Positions 48,559 to 57,414 of a stretch of DNA of 64,000 bases are shown here, piece after piece. The notes beneath the pieces are model-generated. The model saw only the letters and a list, made by a program, of their open reading frames with translations, made no database searches and was not told the origin of the DNA. Position numbers and translations under genes: made by a program. Position 1 is the stretch's first letter, and each line of letters begins with the position of its first letter. The stretch is from JBATTK01 sp049670505 (GTDB lineage Bacteria; Bacteroidota; Bacteroidia; Flavobacteriales; Flavobacteriaceae), in contig JBATTK010000036.1 of NCBI GenBank assembly GCA_049670505.1, positions 81,791 through 145,790 of the forward strand, given 5' to 3'.

Positions 48559-50646
48559 ATGGTACGATCCCTCTACATTGCAACCTTGGAATCTCATAGT
48601 GGTAAGTCCTTGGTTGTTTTAGGTTTAATGCAATTACTACTGGGTAAAATGGCAAAAGTAGGTTATTTTAGGCCCGTTATAGATGATATAGAAGAAGGAG
48701 GGATGGATAATCATATTCATACCGTTATTTCCCATTTTGAATTGGATGTACTACCTCAAGACGCCTATGCCCTCACACGAAGCCAAGTAGTTGACCTTTT
48801 TAATGATGGTAGACAAGGTGATATCCTGGATGAAATAATAGCAAAATATAAGAAGCTGGAAGAGCGATTCGACTTTATTCTGGTAGAAGGAAGCGATTTT
48901 TCTAGCGATAGTAGTATCATAGAATTTGACCTGAACATTGATATTGCTAAAAATTTAGGGATACCAGTGGTCTTGATCGATAATGCCAAGGGGAAGACTT
49001 TGGAAGAGTTCTGCGGAAACTTGGAGTCGGCGGTAAAGACCTATGTTAAAAAAGGAATTGAGGTCATAGGGGTAGTGGCCAATAAAGTTAGGCCAGAAAA
49101 TCTAAGCCTTGTTTGCAAGCACTTGGAAAATGAACTTACAGATAAAATATTGGTAAATGCCGTTCCCAGAGTAAAGAATTTATCCCACCCAACACTTAAC
49201 GAGATTTTGGAAGCTTTGGGGGGAAAGGTGTTGTTTGGGGAAGAACATCTTGATAATCAGACTGGTAGCTTTGGCGTAGGCGCTATGCAATTACATAATT
49301 ATCTAACACATTTAAGGGATAATAGCCTGGTCATTACCCCAGGGGACCGATCGGATATCATCTTAGGCGCGCTACAAGCAAATTTATCGGACAATTACCC
49401 TGCCATTTCGGGTATTGTGCTTACCGGTGGAATACTTCCCGAACCTTCCATACTAAAATTGTTGGAAGGATTTGAAAGCAATATACCCATGATTTCGGTA
49501 TCGCAGGGAACTTTTGATGCCACTAATGAGGTGGGCGATATTAAATCCAAAATTTATGCGCGTAGCAAACAAAAAATTCTAACGTCCATATCACTTTTTA
49601 ATACACATATAACCGGCGAACTATTGCTAGAGCGTTTAATGACATTTCAATCTAAAGGAACCACCCCACGAATGTTTCAATACAATTTGCTACAGCGTGC
49701 CAAACAACAAAAGAAGCATATTGTTTTACCGGAAGGTGAAGATTCCCGTATTCTAGAAGCGGCTTGTGAACTAAGCGCTTTGAATATTGTAACGATCACC
49801 CTTTTGGGAGATCGGGAAAAAATAGAGAAGAAGGCCATGCAGTTAGGGTGTGATATCTCCCATTTGAATATACTAGATCCTCTTGTATCTACCAGTTTTG
49901 AGAATTATGCAACTACCTTTTATGAATTGCGGAAGCAGAAGGGCGTAAATATGGATATGGCGAAGGATATGATGCAGGACGTATCTTATTTTGGCACCAT
50001 GATGGTATATAAGGGCGATGCGGACGGTATGGTTTCCGGAGCCGTCCATACCACACAACATACCATACGGCCTGCCCTACAGTTCTTAAAGACCAAACCT
50101 GGAATATCAGTAGTTTCTTCCATATTTTTTATGTGCTTGGAAGACAGGGTGTCCGTATTTGGGGATTGTGCCATAAATCCTAACCCGAGTGCCGAACAAT
50201 TGGCCGAAATAGCTATATCTTCCGCAGAATCGGCCGAAGCTTTTGGTATCACGGCCAAGATTGCCATGCTATCGTATTCTTCCGGGAATTCGGGGAAAGG
50301 AGATGATGTGGACAAGGTTAGAAAAGCTACGGAACTGGTGAAGAGCAAACGTCCGGATTTACAGATAGAGGGTCCCATCCAATATGATGCGGCCGTTGAT
50401 CCACTGGTCGGTAAAAGCAAATTGCCGGATTCAGAGGTTGCCGGACAGGCCTCCGTATTGATTTTTCCGGACCTTAATACAGGTAACAATACCTATAAGG
50501 CAGTGCAACGAGAAACAGGGGCATTGGCCATTGGCCCAATATTGCAGGGGCTTAACAAGCCGGTGAACGATTTAAGTAGGGGATGCACTGTTGACGATGT
50601 TTTTAATACCGTAATCGTTACCGCTATACAGGCACAGGATGATTAA
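48559..50646 (+). CDS. pta: Phosphate acetyltransferase, long form
   Basis: 695 residues. The N-terminal regulatory part is a P-loop-like AAA_26 domain (TLESHSGKSLVVLGLMQLL at about 10-28) and a DRTGG domain (about 210-320); the C-terminal catalytic PTA_PTB domain runs from about 365 to the end (KHIVLPEGEDSRILEAACEL, DMMQDVSYFGTMMVYKGDAD, IAMLSYSSGNSGKGDDVDKV). It interconverts acetyl-CoA and acetyl phosphate. It is 19 bp upstream of ackA, forming the acetate-producing, ATP-yielding pair. Confidence 0.96.
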   Translation: MVRSLYIATLESHSGKSLVVLGLMQLLLGKMAKVGYFRPVIDDIEEGGMDNHIHTVISHFELDVLPQDAYALTRSQVVDLFNDGRQGDILDEIIAKYKKLEERFDFILVEGSDFSSDSSIIEFDLNIDIAKNLGIPVVLIDNAKGKTLEEFCGNLESAVKTYVKKGIEVIGVVANKVRPENLSLVCKHLENELTDKILVNAVPRVKNLSHPTLNEILEALGGKVLFGEEHLDNQTGSFGVGAMQLHNYLTHLRDNSLVITPGDRSDIILGALQANLSDNYPAISGIVLTGGILPEPSILKLLEGFESNIPMISVSQGTFDATNEVGDIKSKIYARSKQKILTSISLFNTHITGELLLERLMTFQSKGTTPRMFQYNLLQRAKQQKKHIVLPEGEDSRILEAACELSALNIVTITLLGDREKIEKKAMQLGCDISHLNILDPLVSTSFENYATTFYELRKQKGVNMDMAKDMMQDVSYFGTMMVYKGDADGMVSGAVHTTQHTIRPALQFLKTKPGISVVSSIFFMCLEDRVSVFGDCAINPNPSAEQLAEIAISSAESAEAFGITAKIAMLSYSSGNSGKGDDVDKVRKATELVKSKRPDLQIEGPIQYDAAVDPLVGKSKLPDSEVAGQASVLIFPDLNTGNNTYKAVQRETGALAIGPILQGLNKPVNDLSRGCTVDDVFNTVIVTAIQAQDD

Positions 50647-50665
50647 CGCCCTTAAAAATTAAGAT

Positions 50666-51853
50666 ATGCAAATTCTGGTCATCAATTCCGGTAGTTCATC
50701 CATCAAATTTCAGGTCATTAAGATGCCCTCGTCCGAGGTAGTTTGTAAAGGCTTGGTAGAACGCATTGGGCAGGAAAATGCCAAGATACACTATGAGATC
50801 AACGGTCGATCGGGAAGTGAAGTACCGGAGGTATCCGATCATCAAGAAGGCCTGCAGGTTATTACCAACATCCTTATGGATTCCGACCTCGGTGTCCTTA
50901 CCCATCCAGATGAGGTAGCTATCGTTGCACATAGGGTAGTCCATGGGGGTAACGTTTTTGACGGACCTACAAAAATTGATAACGCCGTTTTGGAGGAGAT
51001 AGAACGTTTATCCACTTTGGCACCTTTACATAATCCTGCCAATGCCATAGGGATCAGAGTGGCTTCCGAAATTTTTAAGAATGCTGTTCAAGTTGCTATT
51101 TTTGATACTGCCTTTCATCAAACCATTCCGGAGAAAGCGTACAGATATGCCATTCCCAAGGCGTTGGCAGATGAACACCATATTCGCGTATATGGATTTC
51201 ACGGTACAAGCCATAAATATGTATCGGAAATAGCGATTTCCTATTTGAAAAACAAAGCAAGTAATATTATCAGTGTTCATTTGGGCAATGGATGTAGCAT
51301 TACTGCCATAAAAGAGGGGAGGAGTATAGATCATTCCCTAGGTTTTGGACCTTCCAATGGACTCGTTATGGGCACACGAAGTGGCGATATTGATCAATCC
51401 GTGGTTTTCTACCTCATGGATAGCTTGGGACTCGCTTCCCAAGCTGTAAATGGAATGCTACAGAAACAAAGTGGTCTTTTAGGGCTTACGGGCTACTCGG
51501 ACCTAAGGGATATTCAACGGGAAGCGGAGCAGGGAAATACCGACTGCCAATTGGCCTTGGCCATTACTGCTTATCGTATTAAAAAGTACATTGGTAGTTA
51601 TGTTGCCGCACTTAATGGCCTGGATGCCCTCATATTTACGGCGGGTATAGGTGAAAACTCCAGTATATTGCGCTCCATGGTATGCAGTGATATGGAAGTC
51701 TTTGGTATTACGCTCGAAGCAGCAAAAAATGACAAAAGGTCTAATCAGGTACTAGAAATTCAGAAAGATCATAGTACCGTAAAAATACTGGTAATTCCCA
51801 CCAATGAAGAGTTGGAAATTGCGAAACAAAGCTATTCCCTGCTACAGGCTTAA
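50666..51853 (+). CDS. ackA: Acetate kinase
   Basis: 395 residues. Motifs of the ASKHA acetate kinases: ILVINSGSSSIKFQVI at the start, HRVVHGG, DTAFHQTIPEKAYRYAIP, YGFHGTSHKYVSE, and TAGIGENSSILR. It makes ATP and acetate from acetyl phosphate and ADP. Directly downstream of pta. All catalytic residues are visible. Confidence 0.97.
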   Translation: MQILVINSGSSSIKFQVIKMPSSEVVCKGLVERIGQENAKIHYEINGRSGSEVPEVSDHQEGLQVITNILMDSDLGVLTHPDEVAIVAHRVVHGGNVFDGPTKIDNAVLEEIERLSTLAPLHNPANAIGIRVASEIFKNAVQVAIFDTAFHQTIPEKAYRYAIPKALADEHHIRVYGFHGTSHKYVSEIAISYLKNKASNIISVHLGNGCSITAIKEGRSIDHSLGFGPSNGLVMGTRSGDIDQSVVFYLMDSLGLASQAVNGMLQKQSGLLGLTGYSDLRDIQREAEQGNTDCQLALAITAYRIKKYIGSYVAALNGLDALIFTAGIGENSSILRSMVCSDMEVFGITLEAAKNDKRSNQVLEIQKDHSTVKILVIPTNEELEIAKQSYSLLQA

Positions 51854-51936
51854 GATGTTAAAAACATCTATATCTCCATGAATATTCGTATATTAAAGAA
51901 AGTATTTTAATACGCTCAACACATTTTTTCGTCGGT

Positions 51937-52260
51937 ATGGAAGCTATAGAAAGAATTTCGAGATCCACTATATGTTTTATATGTCCCCTTGCCCTGTTCT
52001 TGCTGTTTCCTGTAGTCGTTCGTTTTTCGGCGAACATAGTTCATAGCTTCGGTATAGCGTCCAACACCAGTTTTTATGTGTATTTAGGTAGTTGGCTGAT
52101 TTTTTTATATCTAGCCAAATTATCGCATTTTTATATTGAAAGTACTGCTAAAGTTTCGAACATCCGTTTTCGTCTCAGTGCAATTTTTGCAGTATTGTTG
52201 CTCGCAACCTGTATCATTTCCTTACTAATTTCAACGATACTCGTCATCCGTTCGTTTTAA
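51937..52260 (+). CDS. Small membrane protein of unknown function
   Basis: 107 residues with three hydrophobic segments: ICFICPLALFLLFPVVV, FYVYLGSWLIFLYLAKL and LSAIFAVLLLATCIISLLIS, the last running into IRSF. No motif recognised. It follows ackA by 83 bp and converges with the phosphofructokinase gene. The hydrophobic pattern supports a real gene, but homologues are unknown to me. Confidence 0.55.
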   Translation: MEAIERISRSTICFICPLALFLLFPVVVRFSANIVHSFGIASNTSFYVYLGSWLIFLYLAKLSHFYIESTAKVSNIRFRLSAIFAVLLLATCIISLLISTILVIRSF

Positions 52261-52333
52261 CCGAAAAAATTTCCATCTTTGGGTAGTCTCCAGTAAACGG
52301 ATTGCCACTGCCGACTGAAAATTGCCAACTGTT

Positions 52334-53653
52334 TTATAAAGTAAACAACTGCCCGGTGCTCTCGCGTACGGAAAACCAGAATTCTCCCTCCAGATCCACC
52401 TTCCTTCTTTCATTAGTAACTTCGGAGATGGGTATATTTACAAATTGGCCGTTTAGCATCCCTACCACAAACTTCGTTTTACCGGCCATGGCCCCATGAA
52501 CCGCTAAATGGGCCAGCCTACTGCAAAAAATGCTGTCGTTGGCATTTGCCGGCGCACTTCGGATAATATAACTGGGATCTATATATTTTATGGTCACCTG
52601 ATAATCGATACCCTTAAAGAATGCACCTATTTTTTTCTTTAATAAAATCCCGATATCCTTGTGTAAAATATTTCCAGAGGCATCCTTTTCTTGCTCCTCG
52701 GTGGCGAATAGATGTTGCCCTGCACCTTCGGCCACCACAATTACGGCATGATGCTTCTGATCCAGACGCTTTTTAAGCGCGTCTAAAAACCCGTGCTCCC
52801 CTTCCATTTCAAATGCCATCTCAGGAATGAGCACAAAATTTACCACGGGCATGGAAAGTGCTGCCGATGCCGCTATAAAACCACTATCGCGTCCCATGAG
52901 CTTTACAATGGATATGCCATTGTATGCCCCTGTAGCTTCGTTATGTGCATCCCGTATAATAGGGGTAGATACGTCAAACGCCGTTTCAAATCCGAACGAC
53001 TTATCAATGAGGTTAACATCGTTATCTATAGTTTTTGGAATACCGATGACCGCACAATCCAGTCCTCTTTTTTCTATTTCCTCTCCTATGGCATTTGCAC
53101 CTTTGAGCGTACCGTCCCCACCAATAGTAAAAAGCATGTTGATTTTGTTTTCCTCCATGGTATCCACCATTTTTGAAACACTTTGCGCACCTCTTGAAGA
53201 ACCTAGGATAGTACCGCCAAATTCATGTATATTCTTTACACTATCCGGTGTCAATTCAACAAATCCATGACCATAACCCGGGATAAGCCCTTCGTAACCA
53301 TAGGGAATCCCTAAAATTTTCTCCACTTTATAGAAGTAATGTAGCCCCATTACCAATCCGCGAATTACATTGTTGATTCCGGGACAAAGACCGCCACAGG
53401 TTACGATTGCGGCCGTGGTGTGTTTGGAATCAAAAAATAGCTTTTCACGTGGACCCGCTTTTTCAATACACAGTGGCCGTTCCTTATTGTTCATGCACCG
53501 GTCGAATTCCGTTAGCGATACGTCGTACAATATTTTTTCGCCCTCCTGAACAAAATTAAAAACGCCATCGCCCGCTATGGTACTTAATGCCAAAGGTGAA
53601 TGCAAGGATGGAACACCTAGGGACTGTATCTCAAAGTTTTTGGTTATATCCAT
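52334..53653 (-). CDS. pfkA: 6-phosphofructokinase, plant-like/group X type
   Basis: 439 residues. Motifs: CGGLCPGINNVIRGLV (nucleotide loop), FTIGGDGTLKGANAI, IGIPKTIDNDVNLIDKSFGF and LMGRDSGFIAA. GGDGT is the ATP-type signature, whereas PKTIDND is the variant usual in PPi-type and plant-like enzymes; the combination is typical of the long PFK clade that uses ATP. It phosphorylates fructose-6-phosphate in glycolysis. Preceded on the same strand by a possible 49-residue gene. Confidence 0.92.
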   Translation of the reverse strand: MDITKNFEIQSLGVPSLHSPLALSTIAGDGVFNFVQEGEKILYDVSLTEFDRCMNNKERPLCIEKAGPREKLFFDSKHTTAAIVTCGGLCPGINNVIRGLVMGLHYFYKVEKILGIPYGYEGLIPGYGHGFVELTPDSVKNIHEFGGTILGSSRGAQSVSKMVDTMEENKINMLFTIGGDGTLKGANAIGEEIEKRGLDCAVIGIPKTIDNDVNLIDKSFGFETAFDVSTPIIRDAHNEATGAYNGISIVKLMGRDSGFIAASAALSMPVVNFVLIPEMAFEMEGEHGFLDALKKRLDQKHHAVIVVAEGAGQHLFATEEQEKDASGNILHKDIGILLKKKIGAFFKGIDYQVTIKYIDPSYIIRSAPANANDSIFCSRLAHLAVHGAMAGKTKFVVGMLNGQFVNIPISEVTNERRKVDLEGEFWFSVRESTGQLFTL

Positions 53654-53742
53654 AAAAAAAACGTATTACCCATGTATAGTTTAACAAAGGGTTAAAGATG
53701 AAAAAATGATTTTAAAATTTTACTATAGTTTTCATAACTTTT

Positions 53743-53892
53743 TTAAATTGAGTAATGCTGTCCCTCAACTGTAGCATAGAAATGTCCGAGTTCCATTAAC
53801 GCATAGATCTCCCTTTTGGATAGGGTTGACAGCACTTTATTAAAAATAACAATAAGTGTGGCAAAATGGTCGCCCTTGAAATCATTTAACAT
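53743..53892 (-). CDS. Possible small protein (49 residues) upstream of pfkA
   Basis: ATG at 53892, stop TAA at 53743. Translation reads MLNDFKGDHFATLIVIFNKV, then LSTLSKREIYALMELGHFY and ATVEGQHYSI. An in-frame stop lies ten codons upstream, so the frame is short by nature. Composition is protein-like with no rare runs. It lies 89 bp before pfkA on the same strand in the 343-bp gap between pfkA and glgP, whose other bases show nothing else. Unknown family; may be chance. Confidence 0.35.
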   Translation of the reverse strand: MLNDFKGDHFATLIVIFNKVLSTLSKREIYALMELGHFYATVEGQHYSI

Positions 53893-53996
53893 AAAAGTAA
53901 TGGACAGGACCACGTTTTTTTAACATAATAATAAACTCAAGTATTATTAGTTATGAAGGCCTTTTCATACTTTGTAATACACTAAAAGGATGCTCC

Positions 53997-56522
53997 ATGA
54001 AAGCGCATAGCGAGAATACGATAATTGTAGAAGATGATAGGACAGGTATAGATAAGGAAACCCTAAAAAGAGCATTTCTAGACAATCTCTACTACATACA
54101 GGGAAAGTCTTTGGCGAATTCCTCAAAAAGAGACCAGTATATGGCCTTGGCCTATACTATTCGCGATAGAATTGTACATAGAACCTTGCATATGGCCAAA
54201 ACATATGTGCAAATGGAGACTAAGGTGGTCGCTTATCTTTCCGCAGAGTTTTTGGTAGGTCCCCACCTAGGGAATAATCTAATGAACCTTGATCTTCATG
54301 ACGAGATAGCGGATGTTTTACAAGATCTGAATATTAGTATGGAGCTTTTATTGGAGGAGGAACCGGAACCCGGACTCGGAAATGGTGGATTAGGTCGTTT
54401 GGCTGCCTGTTTCATGGATTCTTTGGCTACTTTAAATATTCCCGCCTTTGGCTATGGGATTCGATATGAATTCGGCATATTCAATCAGACCATCAAAGAC
54501 GGTTGGCAAGTGGAGTATGCGGACAAATGGCTGAAAAATGGTAATCCTTGGGAAATTCCTCAACCCGAGTACGCACAAAATATTAAATATGGGGGCCATA
54601 CCCAGAGCTTTTTTGATGGAAAAGGGGAATATCGCGTAAAATGGATTCCTAATTTTTTGGTGAAAGCGATACCCTACGATACCCCTATTTTAGGATATCG
54701 TACCAATACTACCGCTATACTCCGTCTTTGGAAGGCGGAGGCCAGTGAATCTTTTGATTTCCAAAAGTTCAATGCAGGGGATTTTTATGGTGCCGTACAT
54801 GATAAAGTGATGTCCGAGAATATATCCAAGGTTTTATATCCCAATGACCAACGGTTAAGCGGAAAGGAACTTCGATTGGAACAACAATATTTTTTCAGCT
54901 CTGCCTCCCTGCAGGATATGATGCGGATGCACTTGATCGCCAAGGGACATCAACCCGAAAAATTTAACGAGAGTTTTACCATTCAACTAAACGATACGCA
55001 TCCTGCCATTAGTGTCGCGGAATTGATGCGGATCTTATTGGATGACTATTTGGTTACTTGGGATGTTGCCTGGGAGACCACGGTAAAATCCATCAACTAT
55101 ACCAATCATACCTTGTTACCGGAGGCTTTGGAAAAATGGCCCCTAGGAATATTTCAAAAATTACTGCCACGGCATCTGGAAATTATCTTTGAAATTAATG
55201 ATCGTTTTTTACAACTGGTAAGAGATACGTATCCGGACGACGCATCTATGGTCAGAAATATGTCGCTTATCGATGAGGATGGGGAACGTTATGTAAGAAT
55301 GGCCCATTTGGCCTGCGTTGGGAGTGGATTTATCAATGGAGTTGCCGCCCTGCATACCCGGTTATTGACCCAGGGCGTCCTTAAGGATTTTTATACCTTA
55401 TGGCCGGAAAAATTCAGTAATAAGACCAACGGGGTAACGCCCAGAAGATGGGTTGCCCTGAACAATCCCAAGCTTACGGAACTGATTTCTTCCAAAATTG
55501 GTGTGGCTTGGATCAAAGATGGGCAAGAGTTGCGAAAACTTGAAGCATATGCGGACGATGCCTCATTTCAAAAGGCGTGGATACGCTGCAAAAAGGAGGT
55601 TAAGATGCAACTTGCGGATGATGTGCTGTCCGAATTAAAAGTAATTGTAGATCCCAATTCCATGTTCGACGTGCTTGTAAAGCGGATCCATGAATACAAA
55701 AGGCAACTTTTAAAGGTATTACACATTATTACCTTGTATGTGCGAATAAAGGAAAACCCCGACCAAGAAATTGTACCCCGCACCTTTATTTTTGGAGGAA
55801 AAGCCGCACCAAGTTATTACATGGCAAAATTGATTATTAAACTTATCAACGAGGTGGCACATGTAGTTAATGAAGATACCCAAACCAAAGGAAGGCTTAG
55901 GGTGGTCTTTATTCCCAATTACAATGTAAAAACAAGTGAGAAGGTGTATCCTTCTGCAGATTTATCGGAACAGATATCCCTCGCCGGAAAGGAAGCTTCG
56001 GGAACCGGAAATATGAAATTTACGATGAACGGGGCCCTTACCGTAGGAACATTGGATGGAGCAAATATTGAAATTCGTGAAGAAGTAGGGGAGGAGAACT
56101 TCTTTTTATTTGGCTTAAAAGCGGAAGAAGTGGCGTCATTGAAGCAAAAAGGATATCATCCACAGGATTATGTAAGACAGGACCCGATGTTGCAGAAAGT
56201 TTTGGAAATGATCCACTCCGGACATTTTTCCCAGGAAAATCATGATCTCTTTAAACCCATAACCAATTCCCTGTTACATCATGATGAATACATGTTGCTA
56301 GCGGATTATCAATCCTATATCGCATGTCAGGATGCTTTGGAAGAGGTTTTTCAAGACCCTGTTACCTGGACCAGGATGTCTATATTGAACGTAGCGCGAA
56401 GCGGTAAGTTTTCTAGCGATCGCACTATTTTAGAATATGCCAGCGACATTTGGAAAGTGTCTCCCGTAAAAATTGAACTTCCCGAGTACGATCATAATAC
56501 GGTTGTTGCAGAAGAGCTGTAA
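53997..56522 (+). CDS. glgP: Glycogen/starch phosphorylase
   Basis: 841 residues, standard length. It contains GNGGLGRLAACFMDSLATL near residue 130, NDTHPAISVAELMRIL, the PLP-lysine region EASGTGNMKFTMNGALTVGT near residue 670 and GANIEIREEVGEENFFLFG. It releases glucose-1-phosphate from glycogen by phosphorolysis, saving ATP. It is alone on the plus strand; the pfkA gene is divergent. No Fnr-type box is visible upstream. Confidence 0.97.
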   Translation: MKAHSENTIIVEDDRTGIDKETLKRAFLDNLYYIQGKSLANSSKRDQYMALAYTIRDRIVHRTLHMAKTYVQMETKVVAYLSAEFLVGPHLGNNLMNLDLHDEIADVLQDLNISMELLLEEEPEPGLGNGGLGRLAACFMDSLATLNIPAFGYGIRYEFGIFNQTIKDGWQVEYADKWLKNGNPWEIPQPEYAQNIKYGGHTQSFFDGKGEYRVKWIPNFLVKAIPYDTPILGYRTNTTAILRLWKAEASESFDFQKFNAGDFYGAVHDKVMSENISKVLYPNDQRLSGKELRLEQQYFFSSASLQDMMRMHLIAKGHQPEKFNESFTIQLNDTHPAISVAELMRILLDDYLVTWDVAWETTVKSINYTNHTLLPEALEKWPLGIFQKLLPRHLEIIFEINDRFLQLVRDTYPDDASMVRNMSLIDEDGERYVRMAHLACVGSGFINGVAALHTRLLTQGVLKDFYTLWPEKFSNKTNGVTPRRWVALNNPKLTELISSKIGVAWIKDGQELRKLEAYADDASFQKAWIRCKKEVKMQLADDVLSELKVIVDPNSMFDVLVKRIHEYKRQLLKVLHIITLYVRIKENPDQEIVPRTFIFGGKAAPSYYMAKLIIKLINEVAHVVNEDTQTKGRLRVVFIPNYNVKTSEKVYPSADLSEQISLAGKEASGTGNMKFTMNGALTVGTLDGANIEIREEVGEENFFLFGLKAEEVASLKQKGYHPQDYVRQDPMLQKVLEMIHSGHFSQENHDLFKPITNSLLHHDEYMLLADYQSYIACQDALEEVFQDPVTWTRMSILNVARSGKFSSDRTILEYASDIWKVSPVKIELPEYDHNTVVAEEL

Positions 56523-56530
56523 TGGCACTG

Positions 56531-57292
56531 CTATAATCGGTTTTTTCCGCTGATATCGGTTTTAAAAATGATGGCGATACGCAAACGATCGTAATGGGCA
56601 CTGGTAAAATGGTTCTTTAGATATCCCGCTTCTATTTTAAAGTTTTGGTCTATAGTATATCCCAAACCGATGTAAAAGCGGTTCTGATTGAAAATGGGTG
56701 CTTGCAACCCTATAAAAATTTCATTGAATGCTTTCATGTACGTATGGGTTGCCAAAGGCTGTACCCATTGTAATTGGTATCGGACTCTATTGTTCAAGGT
56801 GTTCCCCTCGGTACGTTTGAACCAGCGGGTTTCCCATCGGTATCGGTGGGATAGGGGAATTCCATTGGCGGTAGGTTTTAAATAGACTTCCCCATACAGC
56901 CAGTGTTGGGTAGTCTCGGATGCCCTATCATTTTCAATATAGGCTTCCGAATCCAAAAAGGCATAACCCAAGGTCATATCAGTTTTATTCTTGGAGGTAT
57001 AAGTGGCGCCCGTTCTGAAAAATGCGAATTCATAGCGATCAAAGACTTCAAAGTGTCGTAAAATCCCAACGGTAGGGATACTCCAATGTTCAGAAATCTG
57101 ATGACGCCCGGCCAAAACTACCCAGGAACCTACCATATCTTCCCTGTTTCGCTGGGCATTTATTAAAAAACAACTTAACAACAGAGGAAGTAAGAAAAGA
57201 GTGGTCCATTTGGATTTTTTAAATGCTGAGGCATAAAAGTGTAGGCGAGAAACCCATTCTAAATGGGCATATCGCGTGTTAGAGGGAATCAT
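56531..57292 (-). CDS. DUF2490-type outer-membrane beta-barrel protein
   Basis: 253 residues. A signal-like segment, WTTLFLLPLLLSCFLINAQ, ends near residue 47, so either the N-terminus is unusually long or the true start is later, though no methionine lies between. The mature part has alternating strands ending in aromatics (GSWVVLAGRHQISEHWSIPT, FNQNRFYIGLGYTI) as in DUF2490 barrels of Bacteroidota. Function unknown. Its 3' end lies 8 bp from the convergent glgP. Confidence 0.75.
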   Translation of the reverse strand: MIPSNTRYAHLEWVSRLHFYASAFKKSKWTTLFLLPLLLSCFLINAQRNREDMVGSWVVLAGRHQISEHWSIPTVGILRHFEVFDRYEFAFFRTGATYTSKNKTDMTLGYAFLDSEAYIENDRASETTQHWLYGEVYLKPTANGIPLSHRYRWETRWFKRTEGNTLNNRVRYQLQWVQPLATHTYMKAFNEIFIGLQAPIFNQNRFYIGLGYTIDQNFKIEAGYLKNHFTSAHYDRLRIAIIFKTDISGKNRL

Positions 57293-57343
57293 TTTTTGGA
57301 AATTGCCAACGTAGGCATTAAAAATTTAGGTCGGCCGTATCTT

Positions 57344-57400
57344 AAAAATAAACAAGACAGTTGCGCACTCCGGAAGATTACAACTGTCTTGCTTATTTTT
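57344..57400 (-). terminator. Strong bidirectional terminator after pckA
   Basis: Inverted repeat CAAGACAGTTG/CAACTGTCTTG, extended by AAATAA/TTATTT after one mismatch, loop of 17 nt. A-run and T-run on the two sides make it work in both directions. It lies 15 bp downstream of the pckA stop codon on the minus strand. Confidence 0.8.
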
Positions 57401-57414
57401 AGTGTTTATACCCC